The notes: a model not told the origin generated them from the letters alone. DNA of 64,000 nucleotides from Voacanga thouarsii (GCA_026120185.1 JANUWF010003370.1:2096001-2160000); one strand, 5' to 3'; counted from the stretch's first letter, positions 47,040 to 59,843 are shown. Numbers and translations are program-made.

Positions 47040-48084
47040 TTCTCCACCTTGACTTGTATCCTGACTTCGTTAGCCTCTAGGATATGTAGTAGCATCAAAG
47101 TTACAATACTCTTGACTCTATTGACCTTCACAATTATCAAAATTTTATTGGTAACTAACTACACACTTGAATTAGTACAACACTAACATAACTTGATTCA
47201 ACGTGGTCAATGAACATGCATAGTTGCTCCAAGTCCAACATGAACTATTGACTTGTAAGAGAATGCTTCGAATTGTTCTTGCCTTTGCACGATTTCTCCT
47301 CACACTATCATTTGCCCCTTGAAAGTCATGTGTGCATTTCCTCCCAGGTCATCAAGGTACTTCCTTACTTGCAGATGAGTATTGTTGCCCATACTTCTCT
47401 TATTATACTGGGATATTCTAGTCATATGTAATTTTAGAACTTCACCTTAATTAAAAATTACAATTATTAGAATCCTATTAACTCAACGAAATTAGATACC
47501 ATGCATATTTAGGACATCTGTCACACCAAGTGTGTTCCACTCCAAGAACTCCTTCCTCCCCCCCCCCAACACTCTAATACACCATAAGTACAACAAGCAC
47601 AAAGGATAAAAATACTTAATTTTCGATTGAAACCAATTAATCCCTTATAGACAACATCCGAAATCTAAAATCCACCTAAGAAGAAGCATCTATATGCTTG
47701 AAGACTATGAAGATATCTTCGCATATGCCAATGTATTGTACCACCACTGCAAATCCTCATCTTTTCTTTTCCAATAAGTACATGACAATTGATGACAACT
47801 ATAATCGTTTGTTCTTTCCTCTAATTGTGTAATTTGGATCTACCTGCCTCAGATCTACCATCAAATCCTTTTAGTCCAAAACTTGTTTAGTTTATGGAAG
47901 GTGTACAACTATATGAGTAATTTTATCAGTATCTGACAATCTAGCTCTCTATAGATATAATACCGCCAATATTGACTCATATGCATATTACCAAAGAGAT
48001 TAGTGTTTTTCTATTTTTCTACTATCTTAACTATTTCTCTTATTGAATTTCATCATGTCAAAACCTCAAAACTTTATAAACCTA

Positions 48085-48096
48085 TGTTTTGATACC
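48085..48096 (-). other. Primer binding site of the small Copia-like element
   Basis: The minus strand reads TGGTATCAAAAC three bases from the LTR end; the last bases differ from the iMet consensus. Confidence 0.7.
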
Positions 48097-48099
48097 ACT

Positions 48100-48588
48100 T
48101 GTTTGGAAATCTCTAAATCGGGATAGTTAAGAAAATAGAAAAATGAACATGAAGAATAAAATAAGGTACAAAAGATTTACATGATTTAGCTTATTGAACT
48201 AAGCCTACATCCATAACGAAGATCATAAAACACTTTATTAATAGTCACCCGGAGATTTACACAAAGGTATTCTTGGTATTTTACCCAAGCCTTTGTACAC
48301 ATATTATCTCTCGTACTATTCATACGCTCACATAACCTACACCCATACATTCTATAATACTGGACGTACTAGATCAAACCAAGATACTCTTAAAAGCTCA
48401 TGACTCCACATATATATAAGCATCAAGTCATAAGATTTCTAATCAATATGGGATATAGTAAAAGTAACTTTTTAATTCTAATATACACAGGAAAGTAGTA
48501 ACTTTCTAATTCCAAATACATTAGGAATATCTTTTTAATCACACTACCTTATCCTAATCTGGCTAGGAATACAAGATAAAACCCAACA
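48100..48588 (-). repeat. 5' LTR of the small Copia-like element
   Basis: On the minus strand begins TGTTGGGTTTTATC and ends GATTTCCAAACA, a normal TG...CA LTR of 489 bp. Confidence 0.87.
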
Positions 48589-49417
48589 CATTTTTTATAA
48601 TATAAAACTCATTGCAGTAGTTGAAAATGTTGAAGGAAAATGCCTATGACAAATATTGGTTTTCAAAATCACCAAGTAATATGTTCATCTTGTAGTTAGT
48701 TTTTGGCTTCTTTTTTGAATTTCATCATCTTGTGGTTCATCTTCTTTTTACATTGTGCTTGTTTCTTCAAATGTTCTAGTGAGAGTCCTTCTCGTGTTTG
48801 TTATAGTTGTTGACGATTCCGTCATTTGTTAGTTGTTTTTTAGAGGATTTTAATTTTTTTTTTAGTACCTTTTGGCCATACTTAGTTTGCATGTGCTACA
48901 TTAATAATTGATTTTTCATTCATTTTCTGAATCATTTGCTTCTCCCTTTGTTGGCATATTTTCTCTCGATCTTTCTACATAAAAAAAAAAAAAAAATGAG
49001 GTTTGGCTGTTTTGTGTGAAATCTATCCTTGGGAGTTAGTAAGTCTTGTCAAGAGGGAATTGCCTTTTACTGCAACAAAGTTGTTAATATATAATTATAA
49101 TAATTATCTTGTCATAAAGAATATCTATAATGAAATTTTCAGTTTATTATTCAATTGAATGATGTCCAAAATTATTTAGTATATTTCCATCACCTAAAGA
49201 AGAGATTGAAAATTATTGAGTTAAATAATTTAAATGGTTCTTAATCATAGTATTATTATTGGGCATGATAGGAAGACTAATGCCGTGTCTATACAAATAG
49301 TAAATCTCTCACCATGTAGTACAACCATAGTAGAATATATATGAAGAATGCTTATGTAATCATAAATTGAGTTAAATTATGATTTATTTATTATTAAATG
49401 CAATAATATAATTTGTA
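48589..49417. other. AT-rich spacer
   Basis: No ORF or repeat recognised; an A15 run near 48982. Confidence 0.4.
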
Positions 49418-49832
49418 ATACCTCACCTCAGTCACACCTAGGTTATAGGTAGAAAGACATCCCGCGAGCATGTGTATATGCATGTAGCTAATTCATGACC
49501 ATTTTATGAACTGGTAATTATGTGTTTGATTTCTTTATGAATATTTGAATTTTTTCTGAATGTGTGCTGTATTTTAATTTTAGGATTTAGAGTAATATAG
49601 TATTAATGGAAGTCTTTATTTCAATTATTTGTGATGTAGATATCTTGTGAGGGAGGCAAATTTGGTTCCTAGCTTTCGAAAGGATTCTTGGGTATTTTTC
49701 TTAAAACATAGACCCTATGGGAGAATTATGGATAAATTGTTAACTTGGAATTTATTTTGAAAAAAAATATAATAAGATAAAATTTTGGCTGAGTTTTAAA
49801 GCCCTAAATTTCCTAAATTTTCTCCTAGTTAT
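49418..49832 (+). repeat. Left end of a Gypsy-type LTR, truncated
   Basis: Starts TGTAATACCTCACC like the other TGTAAYACC LTRs here and is cut after about 415 bp by the insertion of the element beginning at 49833. Confidence 0.5.
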
Positions 49833-51609
49833 TGTTAGGCATGAAATAGTCATATTTTTATATTCTTTCTCCTTAGCTTTTATGTATGCTTTTGTGTGAT
49901 AATGAATGGGTTCTACTCATATTGTGTTTTTTTAGTGTTTTTAGGTTACTTTGATGAAAAATGAGTAGAAAATGGACTTAAAACACTATATTTTCACACT
50001 AGGATCGGTTGCTAGTTGTTTGGAGGTATTGGAAGTAGGTTTTTAAGGGTTCACATGCATGCACGACTTGATACACGCCTATATATCAAACCATACAAAG
50101 CAGATAAGCTTCTAAGAGATATGCACTACCAGATGCACGCCCATACATTGTCTATGCATAACATGGGAGAATTTTCTACCCCAAAAGTTTGTAAAAATCG
50201 AGGAGAAAATCATCCTACAAGATGCACGACCATGTGCATGGCCGTGCATGTGCCTGTGCAGAGTGCACGGCCACCTTGCACTATCGTGCATTTCTTTGTG
50301 TCACTATTGAACTATTTTATTCAGATTTTATGCACGGATTCAATGCATGCCTATGCTATAGCCCGTGTAACCTTCCTGAAAGTTTTAGAAAGTCCTAAAC
50401 AAGTCCAATGGCAGTTTAACCTTCTTAAATTCAATCAAAGACGATTTAGGAACTTTATATAAAAGCAAAGGATGTCCTAATTCAGCATATAACAAGGAAA
50501 TACACCAATCTTTCTTTATTTTAAGCAAAGGAAGGCTTCAAGAAGGAAGAAGAAGTTCGGAGGTAAGAAGAACTTGAGATTAGGAGCATACAACGTTTTA
50601 TCATTTAAACTTTCTCTTGTTTCTTTCTTGTTTCCAATTGAAATTTGTTTTTATGTTTTTAAGTTCAAAACAATTAGTTTCTATCTTTTTTTAAGGTTAT
50701 ATTTTAAGTATTAGTTTTGGTACTTTGAGATTGTTGAACAAAGATTCTATCTTCTATGTTCTAAGATTGTCTTTTAAGTATTTTATGTAATTCTGAATTT
50801 CTTATCTTATCAATTGTGCTAACTTTATTATACTGGATCAACATACTTTACTTGCATGATTGTATTGCTTAGATAATTAATCTTTGATTAATATGTCTAA
50901 GTAGCATCTATTACTTGGTTAGGTTTCGAGGTTAAGTGACTTAACTAGTGATAGGGTATTGTGTAATGTTTAAGTGCATATTTTCGAGGTTAATTAGATA
51001 TGTGACTTGATATTGGTGATGCCTTGTACACTTATAAACTTTGTAGTTAATCTATGACAATTGATTAATTAAAGGTTAATCAATTTAGATTAGGTTAAGA
51101 ATGAAGTTAGTGATTTTAACTTACAGGTTAAATAAGGGTTAGTCCACGTTTGCAAGGATAGAGAATTTAAGTCATTAAGATAAGTTCCTAAGATCAAATT
51201 TTCAAGATAATCCAATCTATGATAGGTTTCCTAATTTGATCTCAAAACATGTTCCTAAAACAAGTGGTGGCCTAATTGGCTTGGATTTGTTTTTCTTATT
51301 CTTATTTTGTTAGTTTTCTTATTTATTCACGTTATAATTTAGTTAGTTTCCTATTTGATTTCCCCCATTTGTTTTATGCTACTTCATCATAGAAATTTAT
51401 TCAAGTTAATTATTCAAGAATTGTTCATAAGATTAAGATAAGGAGAGAATATAAGAGTATACTTCTCTTGAGTTTTTTGTGGGTTCAACATCCTACTCAC
51501 TGCTATACTATGCTATATTTTTAGGAGGAGGATTTTTATTTTTTTTGTTAGGTGTATAACATTTGCATTTAAAAGAAAAACATATTTTGAATGCCATAAT
51601 CTCCTCACA
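49833..51609 (+). repeat. 5' LTR of the coding-deficient Gypsy element
   Basis: Starts TGTTAGGCATGAAATAGTC, ends CTCCTCACA before an A-run and the primer site. About 1.78 kb. Contains at 50040-50350 a dense cluster of TGCAC/GCATGC words. A 148-codon reading at 50016-50462 has only low-complexity Cys/His/Met content and no family resemblance. Confidence 0.85.
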
Positions 51610-51627
51610 AAAAAAAAAAAAAAAAAA

Positions 51628-51645
51628 TGGCGCCACTGCCGGGGA
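51628..51645 (+). other. Primer binding site (tggcgcc type)
   Basis: TGGCGCCACTGCCGGGGA, the form used by Athila/Tat-type Gypsy elements, preceded by an A19 run. Confidence 0.88.
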
Positions 51646-52286
51646 ACCCTATCTTTTTTTCTTTATCTTTGAATGACTTTTGTGATGATTGATCTTGATG
51701 AATTCTTTTGATGTTGTGCTTTTCTTGTTCTTATTTTTCTTGTGTCTTGTTTTGTGTTTTCTTTTTCCTTTAAATTTTTGTTTTTGTTTTCATATATCAA
51801 AATTCTATCTTGATATATGAATTTTCTAAAGTGGAAAGACGAGGTAAGTATGGAAAACATAGCTAAGTGTCTAAATTCAACCTAAGGAGATAAGGATTTG
51901 TGTAGAAGTAACATCCGCCGGAGATGCTTCAACCAAAATTTTATTTTCTACAATTGGTGCCTCACACGATACACAAATTGGACATACACTTGGAGGAATA
52001 GCTGACCAAGGGAGTTTTTCTTTCCTCTTGTCTTTAGTGTCTTCAATAAGTGTTTTTCTCATGTGTCAGTTTTTCTTGTGTTTATATCATTAGGTTATTT
52101 TTAGGTTGTTGGGGTTTTTCTTGAGTTTTTGTTATCGTGTGTATTTTTGTGTTTAAGGTAAATGATTTTTCACAAAGCATAAAACATCAAATTTGGAAAA
52201 GGGTTTAAAAAGTCACAATTGTATACTAAAAATGTTTTGAAAATTTCAAAACTACAGTAGATATGCACGACATGTTGCACGCCCGT
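51646..52286 (+). other. Leader of the coding-deficient Gypsy element
   Basis: T-rich; no coding motif. Ends in ATGCACGACATGTTGCACGC, continuing the TGCA-rich pattern of its LTR. Confidence 0.5.
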
Positions 52287-52291
52287 GCAAC
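52287..52291 (+). repeat. Target site duplication (gcaac) of the second Copia solo LTR
   Basis: GCAAC at 52287-52291 and 54210-54214, exactly flanking a TG...CA LTR. Confidence 0.93.
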
Positions 52292-54209
52292 TGTTGGGAT
52301 TTATATCCTTTTAGATTAGGTTTCTGATGTAAATTTTTATTTGTATTAATAAAAGTTTTATTCTTAGAAGTTATTTGTGAATACTTCTTTATTTTTGTGC
52401 ACGATATCATTGGAAAAGACCCATTGTGTTTAAGTAAATGGTTTATGTGAATGAAGATATTTCACAATAAAGTATGGACTATGGGTTACTTAACACATAA
52501 ACTATCATTCTTAATCGAATGATGAGAATGGGAATCCCATCATGATAAGGTTATTGTGTTATGAATTCTAATTATAGAATGGCTTACCTTTAGCCAATGA
52601 GTAGTCCTCTTATTTCATAATATAAGCGTAGTTTGAATACGTAGAACTTGACATGTGTAGTGGTTTCTAAAAGTACTATGTGGTAGAAACCTTATTACTA
52701 CTACTACAATGTGGACTTGTACTCTACAGTTTGAGTATGAGTTGGTGGTCTGACGAAGCGGAAGCATATGCTTTGATGTAGTATAGTTGAGGTTCTTTTG
52801 TATGACCAATATACTTGTATGTTGGGTATATGTACCTAGTTAGTTAAGACAGACTTGTACAAGATAACTTTTCTACTATATCGCTCCTTGTGGTTATCCG
52901 AATAATCTAATTATCCAGGACCCTAGGGAACATGATTTGGATATTTGCTTTAGGGTAACTCCTTTGGAAAGTGAAAATATTCCAAGAAGTCATGGATCAT
53001 TGGACTAAAAGCCTAAGGATGGTAGATGTCTTTTAGAGAGGTGTTAGTACACTTTTTTCTCTCTAAATGCACGACGATGTGTAGAGGAGTATTTTAATTA
53101 TTTCACCTATAGATCGGAGACATAGCTAATGTAGCATTGTCCTTAGATCAATATTTTCCTATGGTGATATTAGAAAATATTTAAAATGTAAAATACAACT
53201 ATTTATATAGTAGAGGTATTTTGATCATTTTAGTAGCCAAGACGATATGTTTTTTTGGTCCTCGGAATAGCCCGTAAGTCTTAATTAATTTTGGGTTGAG
53301 GAAATGGTCTCAATTTAAAAGGACTTTATTTTATTTAGGAAGTCTAATTTATTATTGGATTGGAATAAAATAAAAGGACGAGAGAAGTTAAAGTAAATTT
53401 ATTATTTAGTTTAATTGGTTAATTAATTATTCAGGGTCTAAGCCCAGATTAAATAATTAGAAAATTAACCTGGGCCTAAACCAGAAAAAAGGCTTAAATA
53501 ATTATTTTGATTTATTTGGGCTCATTAATTATTTATTGGGTTAATTTTATAGGCCCAAAAATAAATAGTTAATGTTTATTATTTTGGGCTCATTGGGTCC
53601 AAGGAAAATAATAAAAATAATTATTGGCCTAATAGCCTGGACCAAAAGTAATTCACAGAATAGAAGAGTTTGGGGTAAGACAAATGTCTTCTGTTGATAA
53701 TTTCTGGGTGTTTTGAAATATCGAAACTTCGGTGTTATGTTAGCAGGTATAGTAGCCGTGAGTTTTGATTTTTCATAACACACACACGTCTGTGAACACA
53801 AAGAGAAAAAAATCAAAAGCCTTGTTTTTCTTCTTCTATCTCGTTCTTCCTTTGTTCTTAATCTTCTTGATTTTGCTAATTAATAGCAAAGGGTCAAGAG
53901 TATTGAGACGTTGATTTTCCTTGCCTAAGTTGTGTCACCAACGAGCATTAGGTAGTGTAGTATTCTGAGCTCTCAAGGGCTTTGGTGTTCATGAAAGCAA
54001 GACGAAGTAGGCGTATCGCGGGTTTTCAACTGGAGGAGCCAACTAGTGAAGTAGCTACTCCTATGGTCCAGTCGGTCTCTTCACAAACAAAGAAACCAAA
54101 ATCACGTAGAGGTAATATATTTTTAAAACCTTCCACTGTCTGTTTTGTGCATTTGTTTTGGCCTCTGTATGCCTGTGCGTGCATGGTTTTTCTTGTTTTT
54201 CACGCTTCA
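52292..54209 (+). repeat. Copia solo LTR (1918 bp) inside the Gypsy element
   Basis: Begins TGTTGGGATTTATATCC, ends CACGCTTCA, same family as 31099-33140. No interior. An 111-codon reading at 53982-54317 crosses its right border and is not a gene. Confidence 0.93.
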
Positions 54210-54214
54210 GCAAC

Positions 54215-55680
54215 AAGCCATGCACAAGGAAATATTCTTTTTTTGCAAACTGCACAGGATTGTGCATGCCGTGCAGTATCTAGTGCATGCTTGTCTTCTT
54301 TCCTACAAAAATATTAATAGTTTTGTAATACTTCATCCCTTACCTTTGTTTGAGTCTTGTTTTTCTTTGTTTTTCATGTTTTTGTTGTGTCTAGATTAGG
54401 TTTGTTTAGGTAATGTCTTTTTCTTTTATTATCTTTAAGGACTTCTCTCTTTGGACATGTGTTTTCTATTCATTCTAACACTCTTATTGTCCAACATTGA
54501 AGCTTATTCTTGTGGATTGATTATATAGCACACAACTTCTAGAGTTTTTAATGGAGCTTTGGCAATCACACAATCACATATGCACTTGTTGCTTGGGAAG
54601 TTTTATTTTTCTTTATTCCCTTATCTTCTTGGTCCCTTTAGGTAAGCTTAATTGTTTAATTTTTGCCCATTGAGGACAATGTCCGGTTTAAGTGTGGGGC
54701 GTGGAATTAGAATTCTTTTTCCAAGTTTCTTGTGTGATTTTTGGGAATAATTTGAATTTGGGAGACAATTGAAATTTTTTTAATTTTTGAAATTTTTGGA
54801 GATTTTTTGAATAAATTGATGGAGCTAATTTCTTTTCTTTTGACTTTGAATAATGATTTGATGTTTATTTGGTTGAGTTGATTTTGGATAAACTTGGATA
54901 TTAAGTTGAATATAATTAAGTCTTGAGAAATTAGTCTAACCTTATTTATTTCTTATTAGATGTATGAAACTTTTAACTTTGTTAGATTCATATAAATCTT
55001 GTGATGAAGTTTACGTTTAGTTTATATGCTAATTTTTGTTGAAAATTATCTACGCTAGTCCTAAACTTGGGTTTTAAGTAAATAGGATGGAATAGGTAGT
55101 TCCCTCATATCTCCTACAAAAAAAGTATTAAAAAAAAATGAAGAGAAAAAATGTCTGGGAATGCAAAGCACATGCCTTTTGATAAAAAACGTGCGAAAAA
55201 AAGATAAAGTTGGAAAAAATGAAAAAGAAAATATGAACATGGGTTAATATGGTGAGATGGAGCGAAACTCACTCACTCGAGGCTATAAATCCCAAGAAAA
55301 AAAATTTGATTTCAAAAACAAAGAAAACAATAGCTTGAGAAATCCTAGTTTACTACTTGATTTTTTGTAGTTTAGACAATAAAATTTTGAATTGGTTGCA
55401 TGTGCTTAACTTATATGATTTGCTTCATTTATATGTTTTGATCAAAGGAAGGAGTGAAATACATTGAAGGTAGATAAACGTTTAGACTAACTTCAATGGC
55501 CTTGGGTATATTTAACTTAATAAGTAAGTTTGCCTAAAATCTTTTTGATTAAATAAATGTTAGATTGTTTTTCATTAGGAAAAGAAGATAGTCTCTCTAT
55601 CGTACTTATTAAAAAATTGGAATTCAATGTTTCAATCCTTTTTGAAAAATTGTTTTGCTTGAGGATATACAAAAAGTTAA
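54215..55680 (+). other. 3' interior of the coding-deficient Gypsy element
   Basis: No ORF with family resemblance. Includes the GAGGACAATGTCCGG/AAGTGTGGGG landmark near 54674 and an A-rich block 55110-55330. Confidence 0.6.
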
Positions 55681-55682
55681 TT

Positions 55683-55693
55683 GTAGGGGTATT
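55683..55693 (+). other. Polypurine-like tract before the second LTR
   Basis: GTAGGGGTATT directly precedes the LTR start TGCTAGGCGTG. Confidence 0.6.
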
Positions 55694-56198
55694 TGCTAGG
55701 CGTGAAATAATCTCATTTTTATAATCTTTTTCCTTAGCTTTTATGCATGTTTTTGTGTGATAATGAATATTTTTCTCTACTTATATTATGTTCTTTGATG
55801 TTTTTAGGTTACTTTGATGAAACATGAATATAAAGTGGACTTAAACGCTATATTTTTACACTAGGATTGATTGCCAGTTGCTTGGAGGCCTTGGAAGCAG
55901 GTTTTTAAGTGTCATGTGTATGCATGACTTGATGTATAGCCATGCATCAAGCCATGCAAAACAAAGAAGCTTCTAGGAGACATGCGCTGCTAGATGCATG
56001 CCCGTGCATAACAAGGGAGAATTTCAATCCTAAAAGTTTGCCAAAATTTAGAAAAAAATCACTATGCAAGACGCACGGCTATGTGCACGGCCGTGCATGT
56101 GCCCATGTGCCCATGCAAAGTGCACAACCACCTTGCACGACTGTACATCTCTATATGCTACCATCGATCTATTTTGTTCAGATTTTATGTACGGCTTT
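55694..56198 (+). repeat. 3' LTR of the coding-deficient Gypsy element, first part
   Basis: Follows 49833-50340 closely, including the TGCA-rich cluster, up to TTTATGTACGGCTT, where a solo LTR interrupts it. Continues at 59567. Confidence 0.87.
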
Positions 56199-59100
56199 TG
56201 TAATACCCTGTATCAACCACCTTTATTATATGGGGAAAAGTCATGCATGTCATAACATTTTATATTGCATTTGGTAATTTGAACTATTTTCATAAATATG
56301 TGAGTTCCATGAGTTTGTTATTTCATGAATTTATTTGTTTTGCTGTGTTACTTGAGTTGGTTGAGCTTTTTGTTTCATTGAGGAGAATTTATTAGAAAGG
56401 AAATGAAGTAGTGAGTAGGAGTTAAGGGAATTTGTTGGAGGAATAGTTAAATAAGAGTTGTTGTGGAATAGTGATTAGAGTTTAGTGTTTATTTATTGGT
56501 GGACCTGAGTTCGAATCCCAACTATTGCAAATCCTTTTCTTTCTTTTATTTCCTTTTCCCTAATTTCCTTAAGCCTTGGCCTAATTTCCCTTGGAGTAGC
56601 CGCCACCTTGGAGACCAACTCCTAAAATCTAGAAGTCTGAATTCTCTTGGGATTATTTGATAAAGATTTGAAAATAAATTAAATTCTTATTTTAAATATC
56701 TTATCATAATCTTTTAGAGAATTTTAAATATTACAAATCTGGAATTTCAAAAGCTATATCTAAGTAATTTATTAGGAAATAAAAAAATATAAATATATAT
56801 CTTGTTTTCTTCAAAGTAATCGCCACCTTTTAAAGGAGATAAGTCTCGATATTTTAATTTTCTTCAAAGGATTTTAAAGGAAAATAAAAGGATAAATGCT
56901 GATTTTTAAATTAAGCATTTATCCCTTGGATTATGGATTTTCAAAATTTAGGGGAGGGAGAAACAAGAATTTCGGTTTTAGCTTCAAGAAAATCAAAATT
57001 TTATCCTTTTGAAATAATTATCTATTAGCTATTTAAATTTACTCAAAATAATATAGGTAGTTAAATTATTTCTGATCAAATAACTTAATTACTTCATGAA
57101 ATTTTCTGGGAAAAAACCCTAAGCTGGCCGCCACCTTAGGAGCTAGTTGAGCTCAACTTAAACCTTCAAAAGCTAGGATAATTCTATCCAAGATAATCCC
57201 CAACCAATAGGATTTTTATTTGGCCCAAATACCAGAATTTTCCCCCTTCCTTTCTCTAGAATTTCGGTCACAACATACACACACATTATGCACGAAAATT
57301 CCAGACCAATTCACTCCCATACTCTCTCTTGTTGTTGAGCAAAAACGCAGCTGCACAAAACTCATTTTTCTTCTCTCATTCTCGCCACAACAAGGACCGA
57401 AACCAGCCATTCTTCTCTCTTTTTCCTCTTCAGATTTTTGGCCACTTCAAGCAACAAAAACACAACAATAACATCTCCCAATCATTGATCAATTTCTGCT
57501 AAGCAAGAAAAGACCAAAGCTGTCCAACCTTTCTCTTGTGATCAAGAGTTCATAATAAGGTAGGACTTCTCCAAACACCCAAACACCAAAACCCAATCTT
57601 TTCCTTGCATCAAACCAGCGAAAATCCCCACTCTCTGAGCCTCTTAAATTTACGAAACAAGCAGCTTTCTGCTTTCTCAAAATTTCGTCCAGCACCCTCC
57701 AAGAACAAACCCAAACTAAAATAACATACAAGGTAAACAATCCTCAACCCTTCTATCCATCTCTCTCTTCGTTCTTTCTTTCTTTTCTCTCCCTAAATCA
57801 CATCTAAAGGGATTGATTTCTCCCTTTACTTGGTGAATCTCGATCAAGAACATCTAGGCGGACCAACCTCTTCAACTCTCCATTGAACTCAAGCTAATCA
57901 CCAAGGAGTTATCTTGTTGTTGAGTCTATTTCGCTAAGAGGTAATTAAAGACCCTATCTTTACTGATTTAAATAGGTTTTGTCCTTAAAGTATTGACTTA
58001 TGGATGCTTATAGAGTCTAGCATAAAAGTATGAATAGATTAGAATGATAAATATGATGGTGCGAGAATTAGCCAAAGCATGTTTGATAGGACTTTGTTGT
58101 ATCTTGCCATGATGAACCTAGATCTATGTTAGCATGTTTGAGATCTTTTAATGTTAATTGGGTTGATTGTGATGATTTAATGCTAGATGAATATAGGAGT
58201 TGTCATATTGTGGTTTGTTTTGGATAAATGTAAGTTTTATGATCAATAGCATGACAAAGGGGAAAATATGAATGTAATATGATGAGTTGATCAATTTAAA
58301 TGCTACTCATTGATAGTGGCTAGGTAATGTGTAGTTTGAGTTCTGATTTTGGAATTGTTGATACTAGTTAAGGAAGGAGTTGAAGAAAGGGCAATCAGTT
58401 GATTTATCCAAATAAGTCCCTGCATAACCGTTTTGATACATGTACATATTTGCAAGCATTTTGTACAAGGATATTTGGAATTGATGTCAATACAATGATT
58501 GATAAAAGGATTGAAACATTGGTTGAACAAGATGAGTTATACTGTGATGTTTTGATACTTAGGCTAGAAACGTGGATGTCTTACTTTCTAAAAGAGTTTG
58601 TCAAATTTCAACTATTCAAACTGAAAAACGATTTCTTACTCTATCTAGACGATTTGGAAATGCTATTGTGAAAAATCATGTTTTGCAGTCAAGTTAATCA
58701 ATGATTTTAAAATAAGGGGAAATGATTCCGCCCCTAAAAGGGGAGCGTTGAGTACTCAGCAGGGGTAAGCTAGTGGTACTAGTTTTGAAGAGTAAGAGTG
58801 AGTCTTCTGGCAGGAGGCCACCTTCAGAAGATGAACTCAACTTGGAGAGGCGATAATACTACTTAGTTAGGCCGGTCTGAGCTAGCATATTGGTCCATGT
58901 GGACATTGTTTATCCAGATTGGACAACCGGAGTGTTGGGTGTAGAGATGGAGGAGTATCTCACCCTAGTGGGAGGATTCCCCACTGCCCTTATTGAAAGG
59001 TTACATTGGGTCGCTATCATGGTGGTAACCATGATATGGATTCTGATACTATTACTTGAATCATTGCTAATCCCTACTTAATGAACTTATGAATATGATG

Positions 59101-59566
59101 AAATGATGATTTATTGTGAACTGTTTTGGATTCATTGAGCAAGGTTTTTTTGTATAATTGTTATTGATGAAATTGACTTGTAAACATGATTTTGTGATTT
59201 TAATAAACCTGCATGCATAAAATGTTTATATATGACATTCGCACACACGAGACTTACTGAGATGCCAATCTCACACCTTTTTATATCATAATTTTAGGGG
59301 AGTGCTTATACTGAGCAGGTTGAAAAAATAAGAGATGATCTTCCATTTGTTTATTTTATTTTGACTTGTATTTCTTCCAAGAGATGTTTGTTAGTTTTGA
59401 ATTCTCAGACTTGTATAAGTTTTACCTTCAAATGTAATAAGAGTATTTCATTATTTTATTTAGTAGTTTTTCTTTTTTATTATTTTGTACATCGTTATAA
59501 AGACCCTAGCCCTCTGGACGGGGCAACATCCCCCCTATCTGGGTACGTAGGTAGTGGGATGTTATA
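56199..59566 (+). repeat. Gypsy solo LTR (3.4 kb) nested in an LTR
   Basis: Starts TGTAATACCCTGTATC, ends GTAGTGGGATGTTATA. Flanks GCTTT and GCTTC agree at four of five bases, and the host LTR copy at 49833 runs straight across the site. Its right end is the reverse complement of the ends at 20843 and 61304, so it is the same family as the 4.3-kb LTR, in opposite orientation. No interior or primer site. A CT/AAAC-rich stretch at 57230-57930 reads as short ORFs without family resemblance. Confidence 0.85.
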
Positions 59567-59843
59567 GCTTCATTGCATGCCTATGCCTATAAGCCATGCA
59601 AGCTTTCTGAAGGTTTTAGAAAGTCCTAAACAAGTCCAATAGCAGTTAAAATTTCCAAAATTCAACCCAAAAAAAAAAAAAAAAACGGTTTAGGGATTTT
59701 ATATAAAGGCAAAGGACGTCCTAATTTAGCATATAACAATGAAATAAACCAATCTCTTTCTTTTAAGTAAAGGAAGGCTTCAAGAAGAGAGAAAGAGTCT
59801 GAAGGCAAGAAGAACTTGAGATTGGGAGTTTACAAAGTTTTTA
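59567..59843 (+). repeat. 3' LTR of the coding-deficient Gypsy element, second part (truncated)
   Basis: Resumes the match to 50341-50605 (CATTGCATGCCTATGCCTAT; AAGTCCTAAACAAGTCCAAT; AAGAAGAACTTGAGATT) and stops within GTTTTTAT, about 1 kb short of the full LTR. Confidence 0.85.

Larger units (their letters stand above)
46576..48588 (-). mobile_element. Small non-autonomous Copia-like LTR element
   Basis: LTRs 46576-47039 and 48100-48588 in direct orientation, about 80% alike by eye. An iMet-type primer site on the minus strand adjoins the right LTR (TGGTATCAAAAC, 48096-48085), and a purine tract (CAAGGTGGAGA) adjoins the left one, so it is transcribed leftwards. The 1.06-kb interior holds at most a gag scrap on the minus strand (VRKYLDDLGGNAHMTFKGQM near 47380-47320). 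It would depend on enzymes from another Copia. Flanks CAATT and CATTT are only a rough duplication. Confidence 0.82.
49833..59843 (+). mobile_element. Coding-deficient Gypsy element with two nested solo LTRs
   Basis: LTR 49833-51609, primer site at 51628, interior 51646-55693, second LTR 55694-56198 continued at 59567-59843 and truncated there. Removing the Copia solo LTR (52292-54209) and the Gypsy solo LTR (56199-59566) leaves about 2.1 kb of interior with no gag or pol motif. The phrase CATTGAGGACAATGTCCGG followed by TTTAAGTGTGGGG (near 54668) is a hallmark of the region after pol in Athila/Tat-type elements, so the interior looks like a LARD-type deletion derivative. Confidence 0.82.

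Noticed and set aside
50016..50462. 148-codon ORF rich in Met, His and Cys
   Set aside because: Inside a Gypsy LTR in the TGCA-word island; the second LTR copy does not preserve the frame and no domain is visible.
57216..57740. Ser/Gln/Leu-rich ORFs on both strands
   Set aside because: Pyrimidine-rich body of the Gypsy solo LTR; no family resemblance.
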